A stretch of 64,000 nucleotides of DNA from Rotaria socialis (Eukaryota > Rotifera > Eurotatoria > Philodinida > Philodinidae), in NCBI GenBank assembly GCA_905331475.1, contig CAJNYU010001622.1, positions 17,344 through 81,343 of the forward strand. The letters run 5' to 3'. The translations under genes and the position numbers were made by a program. The notes beneath the pieces are model-generated. The model did not search any database. It saw only the letters and a list, made by a program, of their open reading frames with translations, and was not told the DNA's origin. Numbering within the stretch: position 1 is the first letter of the stretch; the number at the start of each line of letters is the position of its first letter. This document shows positions 45,647 to 57,558 of this stretch, in pieces.

Positions 45647-47810
45647 TTAAGTCAGTCGTTTTCGTTTATTTGATTTTCGATTATTCGACTTTTTAGAAGA
45701 TCGTTTTGTTGTTTCTAGTTTAGGAAAATATTGATCTTTCTAGTTTCAATTCATTCAACATACCAGTATTTTCTTGTTCGGGTTGTTTCGGTGGTTCAAG
45801 TTTATACCCAACAAGTTCACACCAACCAATCGGATAGATATTCGTTGATTGACAGTCAATCCATTGTTCAAAATCATCACTCCATCCATCAAAATGCACA
45901 CGAATTAAACTATCGGCTACTTGTGCTACAGTAGCAACACATACTAAATGTGGTGCCATCATATCAACAGCTTCAATTTTCATTCCAATAGAAAATGGAT
46001 TCGTTGTTTTCTCCTACGAAAACAAAATACATCGATAGAAGAAGAGTAAAACTAACGCATTCATTTTTTTTTTATTACTTTAATAATATGAAAGGCTTCT
46101 CGTGGCGCATAGACCGAATTCGTTACACGTAAATATTTTTCCCATTCAAATTCACCTTGATAGTCTAGAATAATTTAATTATAGAAAGATATACAAATCT
46201 ATTGTTGGAATTTTACCCAGTGGAGGTGATAATGGAATCTTATTGATTTCACAAAAATTAATAGGAAATATTAAACGTGAACTTGAATGATAACAAAACC
46301 AATCGGAACCATCTTCGGCAAGGGATCCATCAATTGATAACATAAAATAACCATTTTTTAATACCTATGAAAACAGAGATTAAGAATACAAATTTACGTG
46401 TAAACAAAATAATTTACTTTTCCAATCGTAGCTGGACAAATACGCGACATATCTAATGGATCAACAGCTTCTAATTTTTGACCTTCTTGAAATTGATCAT
46501 CGTCCGGTGATATTTTCGGAATCTAAAACGAGGTATTTTCGTTTTCCATTTAAATAAATTTCTTCGTCTTACTTTACGAAAAAGATCCGGTGTAGCAATA
46601 CTTGTTGAATAGGAGTTCGTTTCAATTAATTTGACTACATCATTATGATATTCTTGAGTAGCTTCAATTTCATGCCCAGTTACATGAGACCAACTAACGG
46701 GATGTATTAATTCCGATGCATAATGCACCCAAAAATGTTCACCAGGAATCTAAATCAATAATTTTAGAAATAGAATCAACAAAACATCTAGCCTACATTT
46801 TCATAATTGATTTTCAAACGGCCACCAATCTAAAATAGAAAACAATTATTCTCACATGAAAACAAAATTTAATGAGCAAAGAACTCTCTAACATACCACT
46901 TCTGATATTTTGCCAACACGCATTTGTGATACTCGGAATTTATCAATAACTTCTAGGATCATACTCTTTTTAAATGGACAACGAAGTGATAATTGAATCT
47001 AAGAAAAGGAGCAATATTCTTAAAGTAAAATTCATGCGATTATACTTTTTGACGAAAACTTTCTGGTAATGTTTTTGCACCGACTAATTTATTCACAAGA
47101 AATGTTTTCCAATCAGTTTGTCGATGTTCAATACCTAGATAATAAGAGAAAAAGGAATTCTATGAAACAAAACAAGAAGCAATTTTGAAATACAAACTTC
47201 TTGGTGGTGCTAATTTAATTCCATTTTGTCCACACCAACCAACACAATGTACATCTTTATTACATAAATTACACCAGAAATCCATAGATGAATCATCATC
47301 ACAACCTTCATAACGTAATAATGCCAAATAACCCTCAACTCGAACGATATATGCAAACCAAAAAATTTTTTCCTTTGTATCATTAGGACCATGAGAACAA
47401 TCTGAATTTATAACTTCAACTTTCATACCAGCTGTTAATTGTCCCCACATATCTTGTAAAGGTGCCTATATGATGATTCAAGACAGAAAAAAGTAAGATA
47501 CAGTTAAATGCAAAAAAAATTAAATGAAAATTTACATGACGAAAAAAACTAACTGGTGCTCCATGTGCACCCGTCGTTTTCAAATAACTACCCCATATAA
47601 ATGAAGCAATTGCATCCGCTAGAAAATAGAAAAATGAATACTAATTTAATATATATATATATATATATTGTTTTTTAAAGCTTTACCGGAAGCAGTGGGA
47701 ATTGCTATAAAAGTAGCTCCATTTAAACGCGATGGTTGTTGTGATGGACTAATATTATTTGATGCTAAGGAAGGTGGGACAGATACTGTTTCATCAGGAA
47801 CTGTTGCCAT
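45647..47810 (-). CDS. Four-MBT-repeat chromatin protein (L3MBTL2/SFMBT type)
   Basis: ATG 47810 (MATVPDETVSVPPS) begins a short Ser/Pro-rich head. Four MBT repeats follow: (1) MKVEVINSD...LALLRYEG...DFWCNLC...VGWC, (2) ILEVIDKFRVSQMRVGKI...HFWVHYAS...PVSW, (3) KLEAVDPLDMSRICPATI...DWFCYHSS...FPINFC, and (4) KIEAVDMMAPHLVCVATV...HFDGWSDDFEQWIDC...PIGWC. MBT repeats bind mono- and dimethylated lysines on histones and compact chromatin within Polycomb-type complexes. A final 54-base intron (GTATGT...CTAAACTAG) joins a basic tail (TTKRSSKKSNNRKSNKRKR) likely to be a nuclear localisation signal, ending at TAA 45647. There is no SAM domain, which fits L3MBTL2 better than SFMBT. An upstream exon is possible because an AG acceptor lies just 5' of the start. 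It lies next to macroH2A on the same strand. Confidence 0.85.
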
Positions 47811-49081
47811 TAGTACTATGCGTCTGCACGCTAACGATCTAGGCAAATCTACAGATAAGAAGTAGTAAAAAAGAGTATCTTTTCAAGCTATAACCCGCCG
47901 AAAAAAAACTAAAATGAACATAAATTTACACGATTTGATGATTCATACGACCATTAAGGAAGAAGATTTATTTTCATCAAAACAAAAATCAGCATAGACT
48001 TATTAAAATTTTCCTTTAACGTTTATGATGACTTATTCTTCATTTAAGAGTTATATCATTTTTGTTTATTAAATAATTGAAATTGGTTCAACCACAAAAA
48101 CAAACCATAAACGATCATCAACGACATCTATCGACAACCATAACGAGAAATATTAATAAAGCTATAAAAAAACTGCTGTTGAATTTCTTCTTCAATGAAT
48201 AGATACATGAATCGTCAGATTTATTTTAACTTTAATAATAATATGTTCAGCATGGAACAATATTATTTCGTTTATTCTCTACTTGAATTCCAATGCAACC
48301 AATATACACGCGTATTGTTAGAATTACTTCATAAAATGATTGTATCGATTTGATCTTAAGAGGAAACATATTGGAGTGTATCACCTCAGCATGAATTTCA
48401 TTTCATTCTATACAGTTGAGACTTTAATAAATATTTGTAACATAAATATCGTTGAAGTATGCAGAAAAATATGACGAAACAAGTAAACTTTTTTGCTTTC
48501 ATATTCATGCTTGCAGTTAAAATTGTGTTATTTTTACATTTATGAAGAATTTATCTGTGACACCATATACATCTTCGTTTACTTTTATCAATGTTTCATA
48601 GAATTCATAATTTTTAATCACAACATTTATATCTCCTATGTTTGACGTTGTCGCTTTGCTCATCTCCATGCATACGTACGTGCTCAACAGAGATTTTCTA
48701 GAATAGATTGACTATTACGATAATACTTAACGTACGTATGGTGATTAAACTGAAATTTTGTTTTTCGTTATATTTTAAATAGAAAATATTTTTTCTCATT
48801 GCCTTTTTTTTTATGATCACACAAATAAACACTTATTCAAAGTCACTTTTTGTCGTCTGGTTTAAGTGAACAGAGCGAAACCGTTAAGTGGCATCCGACA
48901 CAAGTGTACTCTACTCAAGCAAAGTAGACAGGCAGTTAGAAAAACACACTAGCTCATTCGTATTGATAGATGATGAGAAGAAAACGAAAGAGAACAAATC
49001 GATTAGTTTAGTGAAGAACACGCATTAGCTTTTTGATCGTCATGGGGCGGGCAGCAAGTTGTTCAAAATAGCAAAACTCTA
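47811..49081. other. Intergenic, AT-rich
   Basis: 1.3 kb with no supported gene between the MBT gene start and the 3' end of the DUF4476-like gene. Confidence 0.5.
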
Positions 49082-50354
49082 TCAGCTTGATGATGTTGCT
49101 TTTAAACGTTCAAATGTATTTTTGATAGCAACCATAAATGAAAGTGTACGTATAGGTATATTTTCATCGCTAGCTGATGAAAGCGACGAATTCGATGAAC
49201 TTATCGATATCGATGATAATAAATCACGCTGTTGGATAAATTCATTTTGTTGTACAATCGATGACGGTGTAATTATTTGTTGACAACAATGATCTTGATA
49301 TTGATCATCAAACGGGTGTGTACGTTTCAATGGTGCAAGAGATAATTCTTGAACGAACGATGACGTTGGTGATAAAATACTATTTGCTATAGTTTGTTCA
49401 GGAAACGAAGTCAATTGAAGAGATGATAGTTGTTGATCACCAATTACTGATATAGAAAAATGAGTTAGACTTCATCAAATTTTAAAGCCGACATCTTCAT
49501 AGGACCACTTGTCCTTAATTTCTTGAACGGAAATCTCAATTATGTACCACTTAGTTGATCATATAATCACGACCGCCAAGTTGTCCTATTGAAATCTACC
49601 AGAACAACTTTACTCGTTTCAATCAATGAGATTTTTTCTTCGCCAAATTGTAGACTACCTTACAAGACAACACTATTTTTTGTCTATAGAATAATTTCTC
49701 GAACTACATAGAAGTGACAAAAGTCTATGCTCTTCGAATCTAGACACTATTTGATAATACCCAACAGCTTTTCGGTTAGTCAAAGAAACATATGAAAGAT
49801 TAAATAGATCAGAGTAAAGCAGCCGCAAGGCATTTCATGCTTGTTGACAGTCTCTTATCCTGCTAGTTACTGACATACTTTCTATTAACTCGAGCCTAAC
49901 TTAGTATACCTTCTGGTTTATCATCTAAGATAAAATCCGATCGATTGATTCGTATCATAGCTTCTACTTTTTGTTTCATAGTTATTGTTTGAAATAAATT
50001 TACGATAGGTTCAAAATCTTTTCTATTCCGAATATTTAACTTTTGATATAGTTGTTCAAACAAACTAATTTTTAACTGTTCATTATCATTGGTAGATTGA
50101 TTCGATAGATCAATATAGTCATCAATATCAATTTTATCTTGTAAATTATTAGCATATAAAAGAAGTAATTGTAAAACTTCAAAACGAATTTGATTTTTCT
50201 TAGAAAATAAACTAATTATATTTCGTATATCTAACCAATTGAGATTATAGTTCGATAATTTATTTCTAATTGTTTGCAACAACTGTAAACGTTGTTCATC
50301 ATTTGACATTCCAGCAAGTATCGTTAAAATCATAATATTAATCTTAGATATCAA
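49082..50354 (-). CDS. DUF4476-like protein, two visible exons
   Basis: Exon 1 (to 49910) encodes a helical region, SNDEQRLQLLQTIRNKL...IRNIISLFSKKNQIRFEVLQLLLLYAN...FEPIVNLFQTITMKQKVEAMI. Its repeated pattern of a short helix followed by FS/FQ and then a leucine-rich helix is like DUF4476 domains. It splices (GTATAC donor at 49909, TATATCAG acceptor before 49446) in phase to exon 2, a Ser-rich tail (SSISISSSNSSLSSAS) ending in ERLKATSSS at 49082. The start is uncertain: 50354 is a TTG and may follow an acceptor (ATATCTAAG), while the first ATG is at 50333. No catalytic motif; the function of DUF4476 proteins is not established. An upstream exon may exist. Confidence 0.55.
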
Positions 50355-50691
50355 AACGAAAAAATATTTACGCGCACACGCAAATGTTTTTTCTCTCTCT
50401 CTCTCTTTCTCTGTAACAATAGAAATCTATTCACGGTTCGATTGTTATTATTAGGTTTTGTTTTTTGATCGATACCAATCAATCAAATTGATTGTATGTT
50501 AAAATATTTTAATTTGCATTTATTGTCATCATAATGTGACGAGCGTAAGCGCGCATGATTTCGTTTGATGAACAGCAATATTTTTAATGAACTGCTCATT
50601 AGAATTTCTTTCTTGGCTATGCACAGCAAGTCAATACTTTCATCTTTCCTATATTCTTTATTGTATTACATTAAAAAAAAACGATACAAGC
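50355..50691. other. Short intergenic region
   Basis: Contains a (CT)n microsatellite at about 50391-50412. No other feature seen. Confidence 0.6.
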
Positions 50692-50938
50692 CTATTTCAT
50701 ATTCAGATTGGGCATAGTCGGTAAATGATAAGTTTGCGCATCAACAGGTGTTCTAAAAACAAAACAAAACAAAAAAGGAATATTAATGATTGAAGAAAAG
50801 TATTCGTTTCGTATACCTGACAACATTTGCTGATGGTGAACGTGGATCATCATTGGAAATTGATTCAGATTTTGTTTCGACTATAGGAATTGATGGAATA
50901 TGAACTAAATTTTTTAAACGATTTTGAATGCCACTCAT
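50692..50938 (-). CDS. Tiny two-exon gene encoding about 60 residues, unknown
   Basis: ATG 50938 opens MSGIQNRLKNLVHIPSIPIV... in a 122-base exon ending in CAG before a good donor (GTATAC at 50816). A 64-base intron with a pyrimidine-rich TTTTAG acceptor joins in phase to TPVDAQTYHLPTMPNLNMK and TAG at 50692. Both splice sites, the phase and the intron size match confirmed genes of the window, so I think it is real although too short to stand out. The protein is soluble, Ser/Pro-rich and of unknown function. The alternative is that it is the end of a larger gene with unseen 5' exons. Confidence 0.45.
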
Positions 50939-52704
50939 AATCGTCTCTTAACGCTTAGTTGACTTAATGTTTTGAAGGCTTTTTCTTGAAAAAAGGATTG
51001 CCACGCACTCTTTTATTTATAGTCAAATATTTGTAATAGACAGGCGTTCATTTTATAACGGGAAAAATCTGCTTTGTTTTACATAGTTAATCATCGCTTG
51101 TTTCTCGGACGGAGTTCTTCCGAATGAGAAATGCCTTACGGCAACTACTCATCACATTAGTGTATTGACTTGACAAGCGAACGTTACTCTTTCTTTTCTT
51201 TTTTGAAGCGGAATAAAACAAAATGATGCATACCGCTCTAGTGGCAGTGGCATAATCACAGCTTGATTTGATTTTCAAACGTTTTTACGATACACGTGTC
51301 AAAAACGTTACCTCTCCTTTTTCTTCTTCTTCCTCCATGAACAGTGTTTAGATTAGAAATAAACATATGCATGAAAAAGAATAACAATATTTTACTTGGG
51401 AAAAGATTGTTACATCAGAAGAATAATAATACATATGATCGATTGAATATATTCATCATCATCATTATTGTGGTGAGTGACTGCTCGTGGCATATTGTCA
51501 ACATACCTGTAAATGGATGCATCAATTACACCATCATCATGTGAGTGGGTGGAGAGAGAGAGCTTGTGAAAAGCACATCTGTTTCGAGAATGTCAATAGT
51601 GCGTTAGCAACAATAATAACAAGTAAAGTGTCAAAAAAAGAAATCGATGTTCAATACTTAAGATTTGCTCTTATCAAATATTACGACATAGTAGCTCGCA
51701 CTATGCAATTGTCGAAGATTCAAAGAAAGATATTTAGTTTATTCCGACACTTCGTCGAAGTCATTGAATGTAGTGAAAAATGAAATCAGGCAAGATTAAA
51801 AAGATGCAATGCATGCATTCTAATCACTTTCTTTCGTTACTTTTTATTTAAATGATGATCTTCTATGATCAGTAGTATACTACTATACGGTACAAAGCGA
51901 AGATTTTCATGTGTTTGATGGTGGTATGTTTACTGGGCCTGGGGGATTGAATTGTACTGTATACCGATCAAACAAACTCGGCAACACTGTCTATCCTAAT
52001 AAGAGTACGATAATGTGCGAAATGATGCTGCTGTTCTTACACGCTTCGATGATGATCAATAGAACGAACGAGATTTGTTTTTTCGTTTCGCTTCACAGCC
52101 AATAGATGTATATTTTCTGCTTTACGAGAGAGAAAAAAATGAAAATTGAACCAATCCATCGAAAGCGAAGATAAAAAAAAGAGAAAGAAAACTTGTTTTT
52201 TATCGTCACTATTTAAATATATAATAATCAATAAAACATTTTCAACCAGTGCATTCACAAGCAACTTGAAATTGATCAACGTAAGCTTTTATTTTCCGAA
52301 GATTTCCATTCTCATTAGTATTACTGTTAATTAAACGGTAGTTGATTTTATTTCTCTCCTTTTAATCAGTCATGCTTGTTCTCGGCATGAAATCCGCATG
52401 TATGTGTATGTATATATTGATAGGCTAGACCTCCTATGTAGTTTTGTCAACTGGCAATGGCAAGTACAGTACATCATCACCTGGCATCATGTGATGCGCG
52501 TTTAGCCGAACCGTTTGAAGATAGAATCCAGCTGTGCGATTTCTTCTTTTTTCTTCTAGTCTCATCTTTCTCTCGTTTCTGCAATCATAATAACAGACAT
52601 TCATCGTGTCATTGAAAACTATCGATATGTAATCTTATGGATATGAAGATCAGATTTTTAAATTAACGGATGAAAGAAACTCTTTTTTTTTTTCTTCATG
52701 TAGG
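50939..52704. other. Intergenic, no supported gene
   Basis: 1.8 kb containing short frames without domains (for example 51487-51783 and 51911-52105). It holds the upstream regions of the tiny minus-strand gene and of the basic protein that follows. I see no repeat of note. Confidence 0.5.
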
Positions 52705-53256
52705 ATGACCGATACACTCTTATTGTTATCATCGACAATGTCCAATGATCGTCAACGAATACGTCAGCTAAAATATCATATTAATCAGTTATTATCGGAA
52801 TTACGTATGATTGAATCGAGCAATAATATTCAACCATTAAATATATCAATCAATTCTCAATTAACAACACTGTCACATGATGAAAATTTTTGTCCATATG
52901 CATCGTGCAAACAAAAACCGGCTATATTACATTCAACAACCAATAATGAATATAGAAGAAAAACGAAAAAATTCTTATTTGCTGCACCAGCACGAGCAAC
53001 AAGTACACCGAAAAGTTCTCCCAATCATAATAGAATGATGCTTAAACCTCATCATACATCAACACCAAGACGTAGTAGTAAACGTCATTCAACTCCTTTG
53101 GCTGCTATGCCAACAAATAATATGATTCCATTGAAACGTCTTCTCTACAATAAAGATTACGATCAACATAAACGTCGACATTCAGCTGTTCCTTTTTCTA
53201 AGCGTTCAATTCTACCACGTTTACAACCGATTGATGAAAATCCACAATGGATTTAG
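52705..53256 (+). CDS. Basic, low-complexity protein of unknown function
   Basis: The 183-residue single-exon frame has a short amphipathic helix (DRQRIRQLKYHINQLLSELRMIE) at residues 15-37. A long basic region follows, rich in Arg, Lys, Ser, Thr and Pro, with repeated S/T-P sites and KR pairs (for example TSTPRRSSKRHSTPL and DQHKRRHSAVPFSKRS). The composition suggests a nuclear or phosphorylated scaffold-type protein with possible localisation signals. The start is preceded by a TTCTTCATGTAG acceptor-like sequence, so a non-coding first exon is possible. I recognise no family. Downstream, AATAAAAATGAAATT at about 53327 could serve as a polyadenylation context. Confidence 0.6.
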   Translation: MTDTLLLLSSTMSNDRQRIRQLKYHINQLLSELRMIESSNNIQPLNISINSQLTTLSHDENFCPYASCKQKPAILHSTTNNEYRRKTKKFLFAAPARATSTPKSSPNHNRMMLKPHHTSTPRRSSKRHSTPLAAMPTNNMIPLKRLLYNKDYDQHKRRHSAVPFSKRSILPRLQPIDENPQWI

Positions 53257-54096
53257 ACTGTTTTGTTTTTTATTTTTCTATGTACAATTTAATCTATTTT
53301 TTTTCTTGTTTCTCTTTTGCCTAGAAAAATAAAAATGAAATTAACATTTTGTTGTTTTGATGTTATGAAATCGAATAGCATAACAATAGATTCTTTTCTA
53401 TCGATGGATATATATGTGACGAGTATTCATTTCTTTGATGAAATTATAATGAAAAAGAAAATAGAAATTTGAAACCTTATTTAAAACCGTTCATTTATAT
53501 GATTCATGAGTACGAAGATTTATTTCCATTGATAGTCGTTGTCAGTGAAAATCAAAATGTTTTCTTGGATTTTTTATTTAACCGACAACAAGTATAGTAG
53601 AACTGCTTTTCTTTCCTAGAAATCAATTTTTTCCACAAATAAAACCGTAGACGAAGAAATCTACTATTCTGTAGATCATTTTTGTTTTTGAGTTTGTGCA
53701 CAGTAAAAAATATATGAGGTTATATTCAGTGTTGAAATAGACACGAGTTATCTTCTACTTTTCTTACCTCAATATTATATTTAAATCATAAAGATAAAAG
53801 ATATTTATTATACAAAAATAAATATCGCGTCACTTTTGTCTAGTTGTCTTAAAAAACATCTCTATCAGTAATGAAAAACAACCGTTTTATTCCCATGTGT
53901 ATTAATTTATATTGGGATATACTGAGGGAGCCTACCATATATTAATAACAGAGTTTATTATTCGAATAAAAAGAATATTTTGAATACTTCTGGTTGGTTT
54001 CATATTTATAAAAACCTACAGTTTGAAGTGGTAATTTTAGGAAGGTCTCGAACATTCCTATGAAATTATTTTTTCTATGTAGATTTTCAATTTCAG
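53257..54096. other. Intergenic, AT-rich
   Basis: No supported feature between the basic protein gene and the coiled-coil gene, apart from likely polyadenylation and promoter DNA. Confidence 0.5.
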
Positions 54097-57039
54097 ATGG
54101 CGAAATCGACTGATGATGATAACGATAATTTTTTCTACGTTGAATCGCCTGACTACCAGTGCCTACAACAAGAACGAAAAAAAGCAGCTCAACATTGTGC
54201 TGACGAAAATAGAAAATTTATAAGCAAAAAAAGAGATCTTGAGAACTCCAAAGATGAAGCAGTGGCAAAAACGAATTCAATTTTAAATGAAAGTGCTGAA
54301 CAAATAAAACAACTCGAACAACAAGTTGATCGTATTAATGATCTTGAAAGTTCGAAGACTGAATTGTTAAAGCAAAAATTAGAACTTGACGAACAAATTG
54401 AACAAGAAGAAGAAAATATTGCGAGATGTGAATATGAAAAAATTACATTTGAACAGAGAATACAAGAACTCAAAGAAGAGAAAACTAAATATGAACTTGA
54501 AGAACAACAACTGAAACAAAAATTGCACGATATCAAAGAACGAGAGACTCAAATAGTTACGGAACAAGGATATTTAGAAATGTCTCTAATGGAATTACAA
54601 CAACATATCGAACAAATTCGGCAAGAATTAAATACAAAAGACGAACAATTGAAAGAACAAGAACATAGACGTGAGGAATTAGAAAAACAAATCGAAAAAC
54701 TTCATCAAGAAATAGCAAATATTGAAACGGAAATAAAAACGCTGACTAACGAAATTGAAAAGATGAATGAACTTACCAATCAGCTCTGGCTCAAGCAAAA
54801 AGATTTACAAACTCATTTCGAACAACTTCAGTCAACTATTCTAGAATTAGAACGGGTATTAAAACAGAAAGAAGCTGGCGTTGTTCAACTTGAAACTCAG
54901 ATTGAAGAATATCAACGTAACATCGATAAATTAGCAGAACAAGGTGAAACACTTCATCAAGAAATCGAAAGACTTAATGAGAATGTCGAACAATTGAGTG
55001 ATGAACTTTCTCAAGCAGTACAAACTTTAGAGCAATTGAAAAGTCAACGTAAAACACTCGAAGAGCAAAAACGACAACTTGAAAAAACTTATCAGTCGAT
55101 GGAAGATGAACTGGTGGATCATCAAAATCAGCTAAGTGTTCTAGAAAGAAAAATGCAAGATACACAACAATTACTTGATCGAGCACAAGGCAAAGTCAAC
55201 GAACTCACTGCATTGGAACAAAGCAAAAAAGCAGAAACCGATCAGCTTCAAAATAAAAACGATGCATTAGAAGAGCAATTAGCTATATGTACTCAAGAAT
55301 GTGAAGATTTAAACATGCAAAAAGAAGAAGCGCAACAAGAATTCGAAACAGCTAAAAGTGATTATAGAGAAGCACAACAAGAATTAAGACAAGCCAAAGA
55401 ACAAGAACGTACAGCAAACACGGAATATGAAAAAGCATTACAAGAAGAAAAAAATCTTCAAGCACAATTGGATAGACTAGTGAGCGAAGAGAAGTTGGCC
55501 CAACAAGATGTAAGTGCAGCTGAAGCTCGAGTTGAATCAGAAGGCTTGCTAAATATAATTTGTACTGCGATTGGTCTAATTCCAATTCCAGGACTGAATG
55601 GTGTGGGTAATCTTAAACAAGCTGATTACAATGCAGCTCACAATGCTCTACAACAAGCTAAAGCAAAACTTGAAAGTAAAAGTTCGGCATTGAACGATGT
55701 CCGTAGTAAATTGGATAGTGCCAAAACGAAAAGTGCTAAAACTGCTACAGATTACAATCAAATGAAAAAAGAGCGTGAAGAAAAGGAGTGCACTTTGCAA
55801 GTCAAAGACTCAGCTCTGACACAACAGAAAGAGAAATTTGAAACAGTCAAATCTAAACAACGGGAAGCTGTTCGAAAACGTGTTCAAACAGAGTCCAATC
55901 AGAAGAGTGTCGCCAATAAATTACAACGTGCACAAACACAATTGACTACAGTTAGCAGTGATCTTGAACGACATCGAAACGATGCTATCAATTATAACAG
56001 TCAAAAACTTGATCTTACAACGACTATTACAAAGGAAAAGACCAACATCGAACGACATGAACGTACTATGAATGAACATAAAACGACTATGACTGAAAAT
56101 AAAGTGGCTTTAAACAAAATAAATGATCAATGTTTAAATCAAACCAATACTGTTGAAGCTTTAAAATTAAAAATGGAAAATGTAAAACAAAAATTAGGCG
56201 AAAAGCTTAATCTTGAGAAGACCCGCATTCGAGAAATTAATCATCAAAAAGCTTTACTCGAATCGAATAGAAAAAATGTCGAAGATATACGCCATGATAT
56301 AGCTGAAAAAAAGGAACAAATAACTAAAACAAAAGAAGAACTGGATAAAACCAGTGACGAAATAAAACAAACAATTCAACAAAAAAATATATTGAGCGAA
56401 GAGAAGAAAGTTTTAGAAGAAAATCTCAAAGAAAAACAGAGTACACTTAAGAAGGTTGAAAATTCTCATAGCGAAACGCGTATGCAGATACAAAAACAAA
56501 AGGCAGAAATTGAAAATACTCGTGGAACTCTTTCTTCATTGGACAAACAAGAAGAACGACTTTTCAAAGAAATCAAAGTCCATGAAGATCGATTAGACAA
56601 CAAATCTATGGAACTTAAAAAAGTTCAACAAAGACTCGAAGAAATCAATAAGAATAGCTTTGAAAATGAACAGAAATTAACAAACGCTCAAAGTGCCATT
56701 TCCAGAGCAAATGAAGAATTGAATTCCGTTGTAGACAATATCAAAGAAAAAAACCGATCCATCACTCAACAAGAAAACAGTTTTCAACAAATAATTCAAA
56801 ATTTAAAAGACCATGCAGCTCAATTCTCAAATAAACAGGAAGAAGCAATAAAAATTTATGAAACAATTGAAAAATGTCAAATAGCCATTACGAAACTAAA
56901 AGCGCATCATTGTGAAACACAAGAAAATCTCCAAAAAAAACAATTTAAAGTTATCGAGCGGGAAGCGAAGCAATTGCAATTACAACAAGAGATAAAAACT
57001 GACATTAAAGAAACGAATAAACAAAAAAAGACACATTAA
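54097..57039 (+). CDS. 980-residue coiled-coil protein with a central hydrophobic segment, intronless
   Basis: One uninterrupted frame of 980 codons is unusually long for this intron-rich region. From about residue 20 to the end it is almost continuous heptad-rich coiled coil dominated by Glu, Lys and Gln (EQLKEQEHRREELEKQIEKL and similar). The single strong break is around residues 483-510, LLNIICTAIGLIPIPGLNG, a hydrophobic Pro/Gly-containing segment flanked by the two long coiled arms. There is no ATP-binding motif, so it is not an SMC protein. The layout of two coiled arms with a hydrophobic hairpin tip recalls SMC-hinge-like rods or alpha-helical membrane-inserting proteins, but this is shape only. 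ATG follows a TTTCAATTTCAG acceptor, so a 5' non-coding exon is likely. It lies 520 bp upstream of, and co-oriented with, the AAA+ ATPase gene. The family is not one I recognise. Confidence 0.8.
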   Translation: MAKSTDDDNDNFFYVESPDYQCLQQERKKAAQHCADENRKFISKKRDLENSKDEAVAKTNSILNESAEQIKQLEQQVDRINDLESSKTELLKQKLELDEQIEQEEENIARCEYEKITFEQRIQELKEEKTKYELEEQQLKQKLHDIKERETQIVTEQGYLEMSLMELQQHIEQIRQELNTKDEQLKEQEHRREELEKQIEKLHQEIANIETEIKTLTNEIEKMNELTNQLWLKQKDLQTHFEQLQSTILELERVLKQKEAGVVQLETQIEEYQRNIDKLAEQGETLHQEIERLNENVEQLSDELSQAVQTLEQLKSQRKTLEEQKRQLEKTYQSMEDELVDHQNQLSVLERKMQDTQQLLDRAQGKVNELTALEQSKKAETDQLQNKNDALEEQLAICTQECEDLNMQKEEAQQEFETAKSDYREAQQELRQAKEQERTANTEYEKALQEEKNLQAQLDRLVSEEKLAQQDVSAAEARVESEGLLNIICTAIGLIPIPGLNGVGNLKQADYNAAHNALQQAKAKLESKSSALNDVRSKLDSAKTKSAKTATDYNQMKKEREEKECTLQVKDSALTQQKEKFETVKSKQREAVRKRVQTESNQKSVANKLQRAQTQLTTVSSDLERHRNDAINYNSQKLDLTTTITKEKTNIERHERTMNEHKTTMTENKVALNKINDQCLNQTNTVEALKLKMENVKQKLGEKLNLEKTRIREINHQKALLESNRKNVEDIRHDIAEKKEQITKTKEELDKTSDEIKQTIQQKNILSEEKKVLEENLKEKQSTLKKVENSHSETRMQIQKQKAEIENTRGTLSSLDKQEERLFKEIKVHEDRLDNKSMELKKVQQRLEEINKNSFENEQKLTNAQSAISRANEELNSVVDNIKEKNRSITQQENSFQQIIQNLKDHAAQFSNKQEEAIKIYETIEKCQIAITKLKAHHCETQENLQKKQFKVIEREAKQLQLQQEIKTDIKETNKQKKTH

Positions 57040-57558
57040 GCTTGAGAAACTTTAGTTGGATTCGGCTATTCCTGTTCGTATGAAAATCTATAGACAAAAG
57101 ATATACAAAATTTACATATAGTTTTTCGTTTGAAAATGAATTTTATTAATCAACCCTAGATAACATATTAGCTCTTTTTATAATGAGATCGCTCCCTTAT
57201 TTCTATTAATAGAGTATTGGGTTAAATTTCGAAGAAAATTTTCTCGTACTCTTGTAAATTGAATGTCCTGGAAATAGATGTCGTAGAACAACAACTTTGA
57301 TTTACATTTTTTTATGCCAATCCTGTACACAAAAATAATAAAATATATAATTATCGCAGAATTAATTGTTTTCGATTTCGAAAGAAGTCAACCAGACGGG
57401 CGCATTGATGGCTTGAAGTGATTCTATACATTTAACTATTGATTTTCACAGTTGAGTATGGTACAATTGCAAATCATTGATAGAATTCGTTATTTTATTA
57501 AATGTTTTTCTTTCCTTGAAAATTAGTTCTCACCTGTTGTTCTTTCAGATATTTAACG
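57040..57558. other. Spacer between coiled-coil gene and AAA+ gene
   Basis: 519 bases, AT-rich. It contains a TTGTTCTTTCAG acceptor-like signal just upstream of ATG 57559, suggesting a non-coding first exon of the AAA+ gene here. No coding feature recognised. Confidence 0.5.

Noticed and set aside
45640-45780. Premature end of the MBT gene at ERSIFS-TAA
   Set aside because: A consensus 54-base intron (GTATGT...CTAAACTAG) removes the stop and joins a basic KRKR tail in phase, so the longer form is more likely.
51487-51783. 98-codon plus-strand frame with a Cys/His-rich start
   Set aside because: No recognisable zinc-finger spacing, no family match I can support, and no splice extension.
54189-54567. 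Ser/Phe-rich antisense frames
   Set aside because: Shadow of the Glu/Lys-rich coiled-coil coding strand.
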